The notes beneath the pieces are model-generated. The model did not search any database. It had not been told where the DNA came from and was given only the letters and a program-made list of their open reading frames with translations. Both the position numbers and the translations under genes were made by a program. Shown in pieces: positions 44,776 to 54,863 of a stretch of DNA of 64,000 nucleotides. Source of the stretch: Avena insularis (lineage: Eukaryota; Streptophyta; Magnoliopsida; Poales; Poaceae); contig CM042689.1 in assembly GCA_023614405.1 (NCBI GenBank), forward strand, positions 305,079,132 through 305,143,131, in the 5' to 3' direction. Within the stretch, counting starts at the first letter, position 1, and every line of letters starts with the position of its first letter.

Positions 44776-46291
44776 TGATACGTCCAATTTGCATCACCAT
44801 TTTATATCATAATTTTCCTCTATTCATTAATATATTTCATATTAAGAGGTGTTACTTATGTATTTTCATTTTTTTTGCATGTTGGATGATTCTTGGAGGA
44901 TGAACTGCCAGAGTCAGGATTTTGATGAAAAAAGTGGTGTTTTGATGCAATTTCGCGAAGATCAGGAAAATACCAGAAAAACTATGGAAAATCCTATTTT
45001 CCCAGAAGACGAAGAATACAGAAGGAGAGGCGGAGTTGGGCCACAGGGGGCCCACACCCGCCTAGGCGTGGGCCACCCTAGGTCGTGCCTACAAGGGGTG
45101 TGGCCCACCTGGCCCACCTCTGGCTCCGCCCTCTCGCCTATATCTTCTCCTCAAAACCCTAATACACGGGGAGCGACCACAGAAAGATTCTACCGCCTCT
45201 ATGGGGCAGAAAGCACCGAGATATAAAGAGCTCTCTGGCAGACAGATTTTTTGCTAGGGAAATTCCTTCCCGGAGAAGGGAGATCGTCGCCATCAACACC
45301 ATCGTCAAGCTAGACTACATCGGGATCAACATCATCATCGACACCATCATCTCCACCAGCACCACCATCACCATTATCACCACTCCATCCGTTGTAACAA
45401 TCGTGTTGAATACTTGCTTAGTTCTTAGGGGAAACTTTTCTGGTGTTGATTATTATTGTAGTTGATGCTTGTGAGTGGAATCATTGGATTATTGTTTATG
45501 TTCAGATTGTTATCCATCACCATATCATCTTTGATCTTGATCCATATGATGTCTCGTGAGTAGTTCGTTTAGTTCTTGAGGACATGAGAGAAGTCATGTT
45601 GTTAGTAGTAGATTTGTGTTGATATATTATTCAATGTTTTAATATTTAAGTTGTGGTGCTATTCTTCTAGTGGTGTCATGTGAACGTCGACTACATGATA
45701 CTTCACCATTTATGGGCCAAGGGGAATGCATTGTGTATTTGTCTACTAATTGTGGGGTTGCTGGAGTGACAGAAACCTAAACCCCCGTTAGGAAACCATT
45801 GCACAAGGGAGTGTAGGATCTCAGAGTTTAAGGCTATGGTTAGGTTTATACCTTAATTTTTTCTTGTAGTTGCGGATGCTTGCAAGGGGTTTACTCACAA
45901 GTATGTATTAGTCCAAGTAAGGTCGGTACATTAGCACAGGTTCACCCACACAACACTTATGAAACCAAAGAAGACTACTCAGCTATAGGAAGCGAAAGCA
46001 CTTGACAATATTCCCATGTGTCCTCGAGAACGTTTGGTCCTCATTAGTATTTCCACCGGCTTCTCCTTTGCTAAGAAAGGATTGGGCCACTTGCTGCATT
46101 TGTTTGTTGTCTTTATTACTTGCACTTTATTTCCTTGCTTTATCAGAAAACTCCTAAAAATCCGTTTGCTAAGTATTTACAGAGATTTCCTGCTCCATAC
46201 CACTAGTCAACACCTTCTGCTCTTTGTTGGGATCGACACTCCTATTTATCGAAATTATTACGATACACCCCCCTATACTTGTGGGTCATCA
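44776..46291 (+). repeat. 3' LTR of the plus-strand Gypsy element
   Basis: The uninterrupted LTR is 1,516 bp from TGATACGTCC to GTGGGTCATCA, followed by the TSD agagt. A weak TATA-like site lies at 45139-45143 downstream of a GC-rich block, with a CAC/ATC-rich stretch at 45295-45385 in the leader. Confidence 0.92.
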
Positions 46292-46296
46292 AGAGT

Positions 46297-46803
46297 GTAC
46301 CTTAATAGTAGATGAGTGAGGAATTGGCTTACATAATTCTTCTATAGTAGGTGAATTCTTCACATCTTCAGCTCTAATACCTTTCTCCTTAAGACATTCC
46401 TTAGCTTCTTTCATTACTTCATCATTTAATTAAATCAATCCCCTCTTCTTTGGTGTTGGTGTTGGAGTTGGTTCATGCACAATTGGTTTAGGTGTAGTAG
46501 GCTCAGGTGTAATTGTCTCAGTTGAAGTCCAATCATCAAATTCTTGCTTATTTTAGCCATTAATTCTTCAGCTTCTGGTGGGAAATCGGGCCCTTGCAAA
46601 TATCGGGTGGGTGTCGCCGGACACATTGCTGCCAGCCATGGCGAGCTGGTCTGGACCTCCTCATATAGCCTCGGTGCCTCCCACCGCCGTCGGCCGATTA
46701 CCATACCCCTTCGAGTTCCCTGCTGCCTTCCTTTCCGGTACTTTCCTCCACTAGTCGACGCCTCCATGGCCGCTGCTCCCTCCATCCTGCACACGCCCAC
46801 CAT
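46297..46803 (-). pseudogene. Gag N-terminal remnant of the outer Gypsy element
   Basis: The minus strand encodes a stretch with RRRWEAPRLYEEVQTSS, RYLQGPDFPPEAEELMAKIS, then frame breaks, PKPIVHEPTPTPTPKKRG, a stop, and DEVMKEAKECLKEKGIRAED to SSTIKV, which joins HSLQHFDEG at 10298. The part after FPPEAEEL is convincing Gag linker sequence; the more distal part (46620-46803) is less certain. No LTR or primer site follows to the right, so the element is truncated between about 46620 and 46900. Confidence 0.6.
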
Positions 46804-46908
46804 ATTTATGGCCGGCCGCCTGGACCACGCATGGCGCCTAGAAAGGCAAGAAGTTCACCAGGCGAGAAGTATTTGTCTTGTCAAATTGAAGAGTGGAACA
46901 GGATCATA

Positions 46909-47034
46909 CTCCCTCCGTTCTAAAATAGATGCCTCAAATTTGTTAAAATTTAGATGAATCTAGACACTATTTAGTATATATAGATTCATTTAAAATTTAA
47001 AAAACCCATGACATCTATTCTTGGACGGAGGGAG
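46909..47034. mobile_element. Stowaway MITE, 126 bp
   Basis: It opens CTCCCTCCGTTCTAAAATAG and closes, reversed, CTCCCTCCGTCCAAGAATAG, giving inverted ends of about 20 bp, flanked by TA on both sides (46907-46908 and 47035-47036). The AT-rich interior can fold back on itself. These are the hallmarks of Tc1/mariner-type Stowaway MITEs. Confidence 0.93.
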
Positions 47035-47036
47035 TA

Positions 47037-47690
47037 CAATCATTTGTAGTACTATGCAAGACTCAATTGAACTGAATTTCTGCATACTAGAAAAATTAAT
47101 GTGGAAAGATGGCTACGCAGTGAAGACGAGGAAGATATCTCCTGAAATTGATTGAAGAAAGTAGATGTCGGAAGATGGAGCAATCAATCATGATGATTAA
47201 TTGAAAATTTGATTACTGTGTGAAGAAATATGGTGCGACGAGCCGGACGACTCAGCCTCCAAAATCTCAGTAGATATCGGGAGCCTCATGTGTTCGTGTC
47301 GCGAGAGCTTCAGGTTCGGCAACCCACCCACCACCACTCCCTCCCACTGCTAGTGTTGTCCATCCCGGTCGCCTTCGCGCAGCCGCAGCACCCACCCGTG
47401 GAGTGCCTTGCGGTCGAAGTCGAGCCTACGCCGGTTCCGTCTAGAACACCGTCCTCACACGAGGTCCGGCCGCCACCACGGCTGCTCCCCCCAAATCGAT
47501 TTCTCCCACCACGGGTACGCGGGCGACGCTGCAGGTCGTGCGGGATGGGCAAGGGCTTTGCGCCAGCGGTGCAGGGTGGAGCGGCACACTGCCGTGTCCA
47601 ACAGCGGGCATGGGATTTAGGGCCGGCATGTGGTGAGGGCACCCCTACAGCCTCCTGAACCGTGCGGGGTGTTGGGTGTTTTTTTCTGAA
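47037..47690. other. Unassigned DNA between the MITE and the Helitron
   Basis: The first 190 bp is AT-rich and featureless. From 47230 to 47660 it is GC-rich with open frames on both strands (for example a plus-strand one from 47230 and a minus-strand one to 47642), but none has a family motif I recognise. Composition alone would fit a decayed gene fragment or transposon piece. Confidence 0.4.
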
Positions 47691-48253
47691 CTAGTAAATG
47701 TGCACGTGCACGCACAGTTAGATATCTTTTGATTAAGATCCACACACATGACGTTGATTAAAATCTGCTATTCATAAAAATATATTATACTAATTAATTA
47801 GAAATACAATTAAGGTCCACCTATTATGCGATCGATAATTTCTCATTTCATGACGGACGGAATATTGTTTATAACTTCATTCTCGTTAAAATCTGTACTG
47901 TACCAAAAATTGCTTCCTCAGTTTAAATCATTCTACTCATTTGGACACACGTATATCGACCCTAACTTGCTACTTGTAAAAAAAAAACAGCGCACACACG
48001 TCCTCCCCAGGTCCCCACTCTCACACAGTCACACGTCAAAAGAAAAAATCCCCCCCACTCTCTGGTACCTCAAAAAAAAAAAAAATTCCCCACTCTCAGC
48101 TTCCGCTCTCCATCCCTCTCAACGACACACGCACACACACAGTACAACCACGATTCCGGCGCGAGGACCCTCCCCTATCTGCGCACTGTTCCGGCGAAGA
48201 CTGGCCCCTCCCCCGCTGCCGCGAATACCTCCTCCTCCTTGGCCCCCTACGCT

Positions 48254-48372
48254 GTCGCGACGGCCGCCCTTCCCGTGCGTCCCCACCGATGGAGGCGGAG
48301 GTGGAGACACACACCCATCCGTTGTCGTGACGGCCGCCCTTCCCGTGCGTCCCCACCGATGGAGACGGAGGT
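48254..48372. repeat. Partial 70-bp tandem duplication
   Basis: A sequence of about 49 bp, including gacggccgcccttcccgtgc, occurs at 48254 and again at 48324 with few changes. It lies in a GC-rich part of the Helitron (48160-48700) that has gene-like composition and open frames on both strands, but no recognisable protein. Confidence 0.8.
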
Positions 48373-50666
48373 GAAGAGGTTGTCTCCACAGGATCCTAAG
48401 ACACGGCCACCGCTAGCGCGTTGGAGGTCTATGCAGCGCCGGCCTCCACCTTGTGCGGGTCAAGACGCTGAATCGGAGCGAGCACCAAGGAACGCCGGCG
48501 ACGACGCCCATATTTGGCTTGCTGGCCATGTCGCAAACCTCCCTAAGGGGCCAATGCTCCCGGAGTTGCTGCTCGATGCTCCTCCCACCGCGCCCGCGAC
48601 TGGTATTTTGACGCCCACCAGCAGCTCGAGTCGGCTCTGTCTGATGCCGATGCCCCGCACCTTGACGCCGCTGACATAGCCATAGCCTCAGGCATCGCGC
48701 CACCTCTCTAACAATTCTGCCTCCAATCCGTTGGCCAGCGCTGCCTCTACTGATGGCCACACCTTTTAATGCATCATTTGCTGAAGCCGATGTGTCCCCG
48801 AGCTACCCAGCCTGCAGCAGTAAGGTGAGCCCCCTCTGCAATTTTTTTTCAGATCTTGCTTTGTATGGATTGCTAACACGTATGTATGGATGGTTATGTA
48901 TGTTTATGGAAGAGACTCTAACTAGATTTATATTGGAAAATCATTTGCACTTGAATCATCACAGATTTTAAAGATAGAACACATTATTCTCGACAAAGGT
49001 GTACATGTATATTTAGACAAAGCTAGTCATGCATTCTGTCATTATGTCCTTTCTTCAAAATCGTTGATGACTCTTTACCTTATAGATCTCCTAATTAATT
49101 TTTGTGACTATCGGATGCTTGTAATTTGAGTAACAGATCATTAATCATCTATTCTAGAGATATTTTGATCTGGGTAATACTTGATAAAATTGTGCAGATG
49201 GTTGACGGTTTGACTTTGAAAGTGGATTTGTTTTGCCCTATCCATTTCGGGGTATCTTGGCAAGCTCCAACAGAGTTCCTTTTGTTTTGGAGTAGGTTTT
49301 TATAAAGAGAAGTCAAAATTAAACATTTCAGATAAGGATTGGGAATACACACATTTTCATTCATTCTAGTTCTTTTACCAACGATTTTTGTTGGAAGGAA
49401 ACTGTAGGAGAGGAACAATGTTATATGGTACTGGCTCTTACTTTTACCGTAGGTGAGGTGCATACACATAGGAATATCTAATATGTCCTCATTGTTTGTT
49501 TCCTGCTGTAGATAAATCTTCCTGCAAGGCTCTTGATGATATATCCACTTTCATTAAACGTTTAAGGGTATGGACAGTGGGAGAACAAATTACTATGACT
49601 ACAAAGATCTTTTTTTCCAGGTGATGAACTGTAACTTTATATCCTTTATAACTTGGAATTATAAATCATTTTTAAACTTTGCATAATTAATTTGGATAGA
49701 ATCTTTTATTATTTCTCAGCTTGTTCATGTTCAGGATATGATGTATATCATTATGATGGTATATTTTTATTGCAATCGAAGAGTCTTCCCATTGAGAGAA
49801 TTTGTCCAGAAAGTACAAAACTTTGGCAGTTGGAAACATAATCTGATTCAAGACTGTGCAGGTACTTCTTCCTCGCTTTATCTAATTGTGATTGTTCGTT
49901 GTCCTGGTTCAAGCTTTCTGTGGTTGAGGCTAGGTCATCTTAGGGAACATGTAGAATTCGGCATTCCTCTTGTTGATCTCCTTGATCTTTTCCTCTAGAG
50001 TCCAGTATGTCAGTTTCACATCCCTGTCGGTAGCAAAGACATCGTTAAAATCAAATTGAAGACGATGTATAAATTAATTACTAAAATATCATTTCTTCTG
50101 TATTTATAAGATAAACTATTATGGTAAATCTTTATGACCGGACTGGTCATGAAAATTGAACATGAAGTAATGCTCTGTTCTTATCTTATGTATCTCTGTG
50201 AAGTAAAACCATGAGCAACAAAGATAACGATGTGATACATTAAATGGGAAATTGAGAGTGTACCAAGTAGAAGCATCCGTATTCTTTATTTACCAAAAGC
50301 TACAATTAGAGCAAGAGCGGTATATCATTAACTTTGGTTTTACCTAGTACAAAATTGCCTCTAATTTGCTAGTACTGGAATAACTGCATGTGACATGATA
50401 TCATGTGGGTATATTATGAAATGTATACCTGATTGTAGAAATCTTTTTTGCTTCACCGAAGGAAATACAAGTAATAATGAAATAGAAATTGATCGTATCA
50501 GTATTCAGTAGCAACCTACTTCGGTCAAATCTGCACAAGAACCCAGTTCAGAAATACATAATAAACGCAAAAGGTGTTGCTGACTTCAAATCAACTGGAA
50601 TAAAAAAAGAACGCACCTGCCTCATTGGTCAAAAACATCTCCATGGACAATGTTCTTGGTGCTTTT
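48373..50666. other. Helitron interior, unassigned, possible captured gene
   Basis: A GC-rich part (to about 48760) with open frames on both strands is followed by a possible 5' splice site (agcagtaaggtgagcc near 48820) and AT-rich, intron-like DNA with short frames. This resembles a captured gene 5' end with introns. I recognise no family, so the origin remains open. Confidence 0.35.
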
Positions 50667-51075
50667 CAGGATTTATCAACCTCCTTGCTAGGCTTGGCCA
50701 AAATCCCTATCCTCTCTCTTGACACTCCCCCTGACAATGCAACATATAGCTAGCCATGGGAGAATACACAATCAAGGTGGTAGATACCGATGTTTGGGAT
50801 GGTTAGACCTTGTGCCTTGTTAATGGTCAATAGCAAAACTCAGGCGGATGGAGAACTGTTTTCTCTTGAGTTTGAAGGGAAGTGAGATGTCATCTGAGAG
50901 TGACATGGGGATCCTAGGTATGAACACCCTCTTTCTAGCATGCTGGCCACCAATAATCTCTCCGTCGATTGCATTATCCTGGAAGGCTCTCATCTAAGCC
51001 GTCTTCCATTGCATAGGCCATCCTGAGGGTCGAGGTTCCGGAGCAGAATGAGGGTTCGCTCTGGTATTCTCAAGA
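50667..51075 (-). pseudogene. Pif1-type helicase C-terminal remnant (Helitron)
   Basis: On the minus strand three frames in order give PERTLILLRNLDPQDGLCNG, then FQDNAIDGEIIGGQHARKRV and FIPRIPMSLSDDISLPFKLK with KQFSIRLSFAI, then INKAQGLTIPNIGIYHLDCV and LYVALSGGVSRERIGILAKP. These are the C-terminal motifs of the Pif1/RecD-like helicase found in Helitron RepHel proteins, which unwinds DNA during rolling-circle transposition. A stop near 50990, a frameshift near 50830 and another stop (HG*LYVAL) show decay. The Walker A part and the Rep domain are missing. Confidence 0.88.
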
Positions 51076-53027
51076 TCTTCTGTATGGCCTCTATATTAAG
51101 ATTTGGAGACCTCTTAGCCCTGTGAATCAAGTTGTCATATGTATCATAAATATAGAGCTGCAAATGCTGATGGTCATTATCAGCTGGAACCAGATTGTCC
51201 ATTTCGTGGTACAACCCGCCACCCGCCCGAAATGTGTATACGCCAGTTCTTGCAGCTGTGCCAACACGCCCGAAATGTGTATCGGCGATCAAGCGTGACT
51301 CCTAGACTCGTGAATGAGAAGTGCGAGTTGAAATATCGTATATTCTCTAGAATATTTAGCATCTTCATCCTCTTGACTCGTAAACAACTGTTTCAACTCT
51401 TCTGAAACATCTGGAGTAACTATACGGACTTTTCATTTTCTGCAACAAAATGCAGGCCCCCTAATGGAAATCATAATGCCCCACAGTGTCGGCGGTCTGG
51501 AACCTTTTTTAGGACATGATGCTTTATAGGCATTCATCAGTATTTGCTAGTTAGAATTTAGCGTCAAATAGGGATGTATGTAGTAGTTGATTGTCATTTT
51601 CCAATGGAAACGGACACAGGTGTTTTTGTTTCATTCTCTTGGCTATTTATAATGGTGGAAGCATCAACCATTTTTGCTGACTATAGGCATGACGTTCTCT
51701 TTAATATATCGTCCCTATTTTGTGAATACTGTTCCCTCTCCAGTTGCCTCTTCCGTTCCTTAGGGCCTACATCTATGATGCATTATAGTTAGAATTTAGG
51801 GTCACATCAATTACCCGAGTAATAGCCAGTAGTTATAAACCAATTACCTGAGTAGTGGGTATTGTTGATGTCCTGAAATTTGGTACACTCTCCATTGGAA
51901 GTGGCAGAGGACATAACACCATGAGCTTCAACAAATATGAACATGTGCCATATTGAATCACCGAGCAGATCATTAAGATAGTATTTAAGCATGCAGTAGA
52001 AGGTCATCATTACTTTGGGCCATGGCTAGGGGTGTATGTGGTACATCTTGCTCATCACTAAGCACTGTTGTTGAAGCCTGTTTCTTTTCATGGGATTGAT
52101 GACGTCTTTCCTGAATTGCATCGTTTCTTCATCTACAATTCATGTTCATTTTTCCTGAATTTTATTGCCGTAATCACTTGGTATGGGCAAATACTAACTA
52201 TAATTGTTCTTGCTGTGATAAGAGTAGACAATGTTTTTCCCTTTTGTACTATGCGTCCCTTGACAATTCCTCTGGTTCACTCAGATTGGAGGAGGAAAGT
52301 TCTATAACCTGATAGCCTTTTATCGAAATATTGCTAATTGACACATTTTTGAACGGTGCAGAGGAAGTTGGAGTAACCTAGCAAGTAGAGTATGAGCAAA
52401 ATTCCGGGCTCTACTTTTAAATCCAGTGTTTCATTTTGCTATCCTCCTTAGGATGAGTTTTCGTCAAAAATGATTTATCATGTTATCGTGCAAATCTCAA
52501 TATATCTTGCGCCATGGTAGTATCTTTGTTTCTATTAATTGTACATGAACGAATGCAAAAGAATTTCAAAGTAAGATAGTACATTGCATCATCACACATC
52601 TTCTGTTGTAAAGTTGTTCTTGTGTATTTGTGCAGAATTTTCCCATGCATATATATCACCACTTATATGCAGAAGTTAGGGAACCATAAATCTAGCTAAC
52701 ATTGACAAGTTCTTAGTATTTTGCTTTCTCTGTGTTCTTTTAGAGAGGACGATTTAAATTGTTAGACCACATTTGCTTTCTAGAAAATGAATATTTCCTG
52801 CAAGCTTGGTCTACATTACGTGCTAATAGTGAGTTAATTGATTTATGTTTATTGGTTCAGTGGAAACTGTAAGCATAACAAAGTGGCGTTATTAATTGTC
52901 CAGGACGTGCATCCAGATGAAGGGCAGATTATTTACCTAAGGTAAGGAAGTCACTTGATCGCCGATGATTTTGGAGCCGATGGCGGCCGCCAGCGCACCG
53001 TGCGAGGGCAGGCTCCTGGGTGACGGC
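51076..53027. other. Helitron interior, unassigned
   Basis: AT-rich DNA with short frames on both strands. None shows Rep, RPA or helicase motifs that I can recognise. The stretch tagttagaattta-gcgtcaaa near 51550 recurs in similar form near 51790, hinting at an old duplication. Confidence 0.4.
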
Positions 53028-53180
53028 GATCTCGCTGACGGATGCCACGCTGCGAGGGCAGGTTCCTAGGCTTTGGGATCTTGCTGGCGGATGGCACGCT
53101 GTGAGCTGTAGCAATCAACGATGGCGATCTCGCTGGCGGATGGCGCACTGCGAGCGGTATCAATCGGCGATGGCGATCGT
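53028..53180. repeat. 49-bp tandem repeat near the Helitron 5' end
   Basis: Units starting gatct(c/t)gctg(a/g)cggatg begin at 53028, 53077 and 53126, with a last partial start at 53175, each exactly 49 bp apart. Because 49 is not a multiple of three, each unit shifts the reading frame, so a repeated peptide is unlikely. Confidence 0.85.
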
Positions 53181-54074
53181 GCAGTGAGGGACATAGCGGT
53201 GCTGCGAGGTCGCCGTGCAGGCAGGAGACGGGGCTGTTGGGCGATGTCTGGTGCGGTGGTGAGTGGTGACGCAAGGAAAGCAGGCATCGAGGTCGAGGGT
53301 GAGAGGAGCGGATTTTGTTTGGTTTCCTTTCTTTACGATCAGATTTGCGTGATTGTAGGGGACATGGGACTCGGAGTTGGAATATTCCTCTGGTGGTGGA
53401 GTACGGTCAGTCATTGTAATTTGCTAAGTTCACACCATAGAACGGTGAAGTCAACTATGGTTGTTAGATTGAGATCCGTGGGCCAAATAGTGCGGTGCTG
53501 ATTGGTTTGTGTGAGATTAGCTGGGTGCATATAAGGAAGTTCTTGTTTGCTTGTTTAATAGTAGTGGAGATGGAGATGGACCGTATGGTGCGGCTTGGTT
53601 CAGGTGGATAAAGAGACAAACAGTTGGCTAACGGTGTTACACGAATCTGCGGTGGAAAATGACTAGCATCTCCACCCTCCGCTGAATTTTGGTCCGGACG
53701 CTGAAAATCGGTCTAGTCGTGTATCTAAGGACTTGTTTTCGGTCGGATTTCGGCCATATTTGGTCCGGACTACCCAGGCCGAACCTAGGTTTCCGGGTAC
53801 GCCCTGGAGACGCCGGACTCAGCGATATCGGCGGAAAAAAAACAAAGTGGCGTGTGGACCCGCCGTGTCAGTGAGGGAAGCCGAGTCATCGTCATCTTTG
53901 GAACCACGCGGCGACCGCCGGGCAATAATTGCCCGCCGCATCGGCCACGCGTCGCCGAATTACGGCGCCACCGTCGCCGCCTCGGCTCCCGTGACGGACC
54001 GGCGGTCACTAAGTTCCCGCCGTTTCCACTTTTCCCGTCCTCGCCGCTACACCCCTCCCGCCATTTTTTCGGCC

Positions 54075-54082
54075 TATATAAA
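54075..54082 (+). promoter_or_regulatory. TATA box inside the Harbinger-like element
   Basis: TATATAAA lies 105 bp before the ATG at 54187 in a leader with a normal plant layout, suggesting the element carries a promoter and a short transcription unit. Confidence 0.5.
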
Positions 54083-54186
54083 GCTGTACATCTGGCCGTC
54101 TCTCTTCACATCTCCTGACACCACCACAACTCCGGCGAACTTCGGACATTCGCACCTTGCTTCCTCGCCAACTCCGCCGAGAAGCC

Positions 54187-54513
54187 ATGGCTGCCGCCGC
54201 TATCACCGTGGAAGCCCGGCTCCTCCGGGAGGCGCGCTATACGGCCTCGCCGGACACTCGTCTGCCCCGAGGCTGGACACTCAGCGCCGGCGGGATCCTG
54301 TTCGCCGGATGCACGGCGAGACCTCGCCGGAGAGATCAGCGACTATCGCCGCCATGGAAGACCAGACCTCGCCGGAGATCCAGCCGCTATCGAGGCCATG
54401 CAAGACCGGATCTCGAGGATCGTGGCAACTTGGTCTTCGAGGCGATTTCGCCGACGACGCCTCGAGAACTTCGCCCGACACGACGGACCGCCGGGCTCGC
54501 CGCGCCCACGTAA
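54187..54513 (+). CDS. Hypothetical 109-aa ORF in the Harbinger-like element
   Basis: The frame starts MAAAAITVEARLLREARYTA in a fair context (gccATGg) and ends in GLAAPT. It is rich in Arg, Pro and Ala, as any frame in this GC-rich stretch would be. Downstream in another frame, EADSRRVMARIEAKNNASAQ (about 54545-54605) ends at a stop just before a tagttaaaccgatgtac tail, which suggests an older, longer gene now frameshifted. A product and function cannot be assigned. Confidence 0.3.
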   Translation: MAAAAITVEARLLREARYTASPDTRLPRGWTLSAGGILFAGCTARPRRRDQRLSPPWKTRPRRRSSRYRGHARPDLEDRGNLVFEAISPTTPRELRPTRRTAGLAAPT

Positions 54514-54863
54514 CAATATGGCTTACCGCCGTCGGCGATGGAAGCGTTCGAGGCGGACTCTCGCCGAGTCATGGCGCGCATCGAGGCCAAGAACAACGCC
54601 TCGGCACAGAAGTTGCGGCGTCCGGCGGCGACCACGGCGGCGTCCTTTCCTAGTTAAACCGATGTACTATGTTCCTCTCGCCTAATTTAATGAAATTCCG
54701 CCTATATTCGCCCATATTCGCCGAGTTTAAGTGAATTTAGCCGAACACAGGAGCAGCGGCTTGAAGGCAGCGGCTCGGCGTACCCTGGGCGGCAGCGATT
54801 AAATGATTCGGCGAAAATTGGTCCGATTTTCGGCCTGTGTACGCCCAACAAGTGGAGATGCTC

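Larger units (their letters stand above)
10299..46291 (+). mobile_element. Athila-like Gypsy retrotransposon, plus strand, complete but heavily interrupted
   Basis: Both LTRs (10299-18542 including an insert, and 44776-46291) share TGATACGTCC and GGGTCATCA ends, and the element is flanked by the 5-bp TSD agagt (10294-10298 and 46292-46296). The order is 5' LTR, tRNA-Asp primer site (18554), gag, protease, reverse transcriptase, RNase H, integrase, an extra ORF (42354-42851), 3' noncoding DNA, polypurine tract (44763) and 3' LTR. Four later insertions split it. With those removed it would be about 10.5 kb. Nonsense codons in pol show it is inactive. Confidence 0.92.
3307..46803 (-). mobile_element. 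Athila-like Gypsy retrotransposon, minus strand, 5'-truncated and split
   Basis: This outer element runs from its 3' LTR (3307-4680) through 3' noncoding DNA, an ATHILA-ORF-like gene, protease and the gag C-terminal part (to 10298). It resumes after the nested plus-strand element with the gag N-terminal part (46297-46803). Joining the two halves with a single copy of agagt keeps the gag frame open (KVHSLQHFDEG across the junction), which proves the split. The 5' LTR and tRNA primer site are not found to the right, so the 5' end has been lost. Reverse transcriptase, RNase H and integrase are also absent, making it non-autonomous. It shares LTR ends (TGATACGTCC and GTGGGTCATCA) with the nested element. 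Confidence 0.85.
47691..53570 (-). mobile_element. Non-autonomous Helitron, 5.9 kb
   Basis: On the minus strand the element begins TCTCCACTACTATTAAAC at 53570 and ends TTTACTAG at 47691. Just inside the 3' end is a palindrome (gtgcacgtgcac) able to form the terminal hairpin. The flanking bases are A (47690) and T (53571), so it sits between A and T with no TSD. Both ends match the known plant Helitron pattern (5' TC, 3' hairpin plus CTRR). Inside is a Pif1-type helicase remnant but no rolling-circle Rep domain that I can see. The rest may be captured DNA. Confidence 0.88.
53664..54863. mobile_element. Harbinger-like non-autonomous element, about 1.2 kb
   Basis: The ends read (t)agcatctccac on the left and, reversed, gagcatctccac on the right, followed inside by related gaaaatcgg(t/a)c sequence about 30-45 bp in. 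GAGCATCTCC ends are common in grass PIF/Harbinger elements. A TTA lies next to the right end, but a matching left TSD is not clear, so the boundaries are approximate. The interior is GC-rich and gene-like, without a transposase or Myb-like protein that I recognise. Confidence 0.55.

Noticed and set aside
46883..46899. Shared ttgaagagtggaac with 18584-18597 as a Gypsy leader remnant
   Set aside because: The match is short and lies in the wrong orientation for the minus-strand element, with no primer site beside it.
47230..47658. A 142-codon plus-strand frame as a gene
   Set aside because: A minus-strand frame covers the same GC-rich DNA and neither has a recognisable motif; kept only as an unassigned stretch.
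53733..54653. A 306-codon plus-strand frame as a protein-coding gene
   Set aside because: It runs through the promoter-like TATATAAA region and leader, shows GC-driven composition only, and competes with the better placed ATG at 54187.
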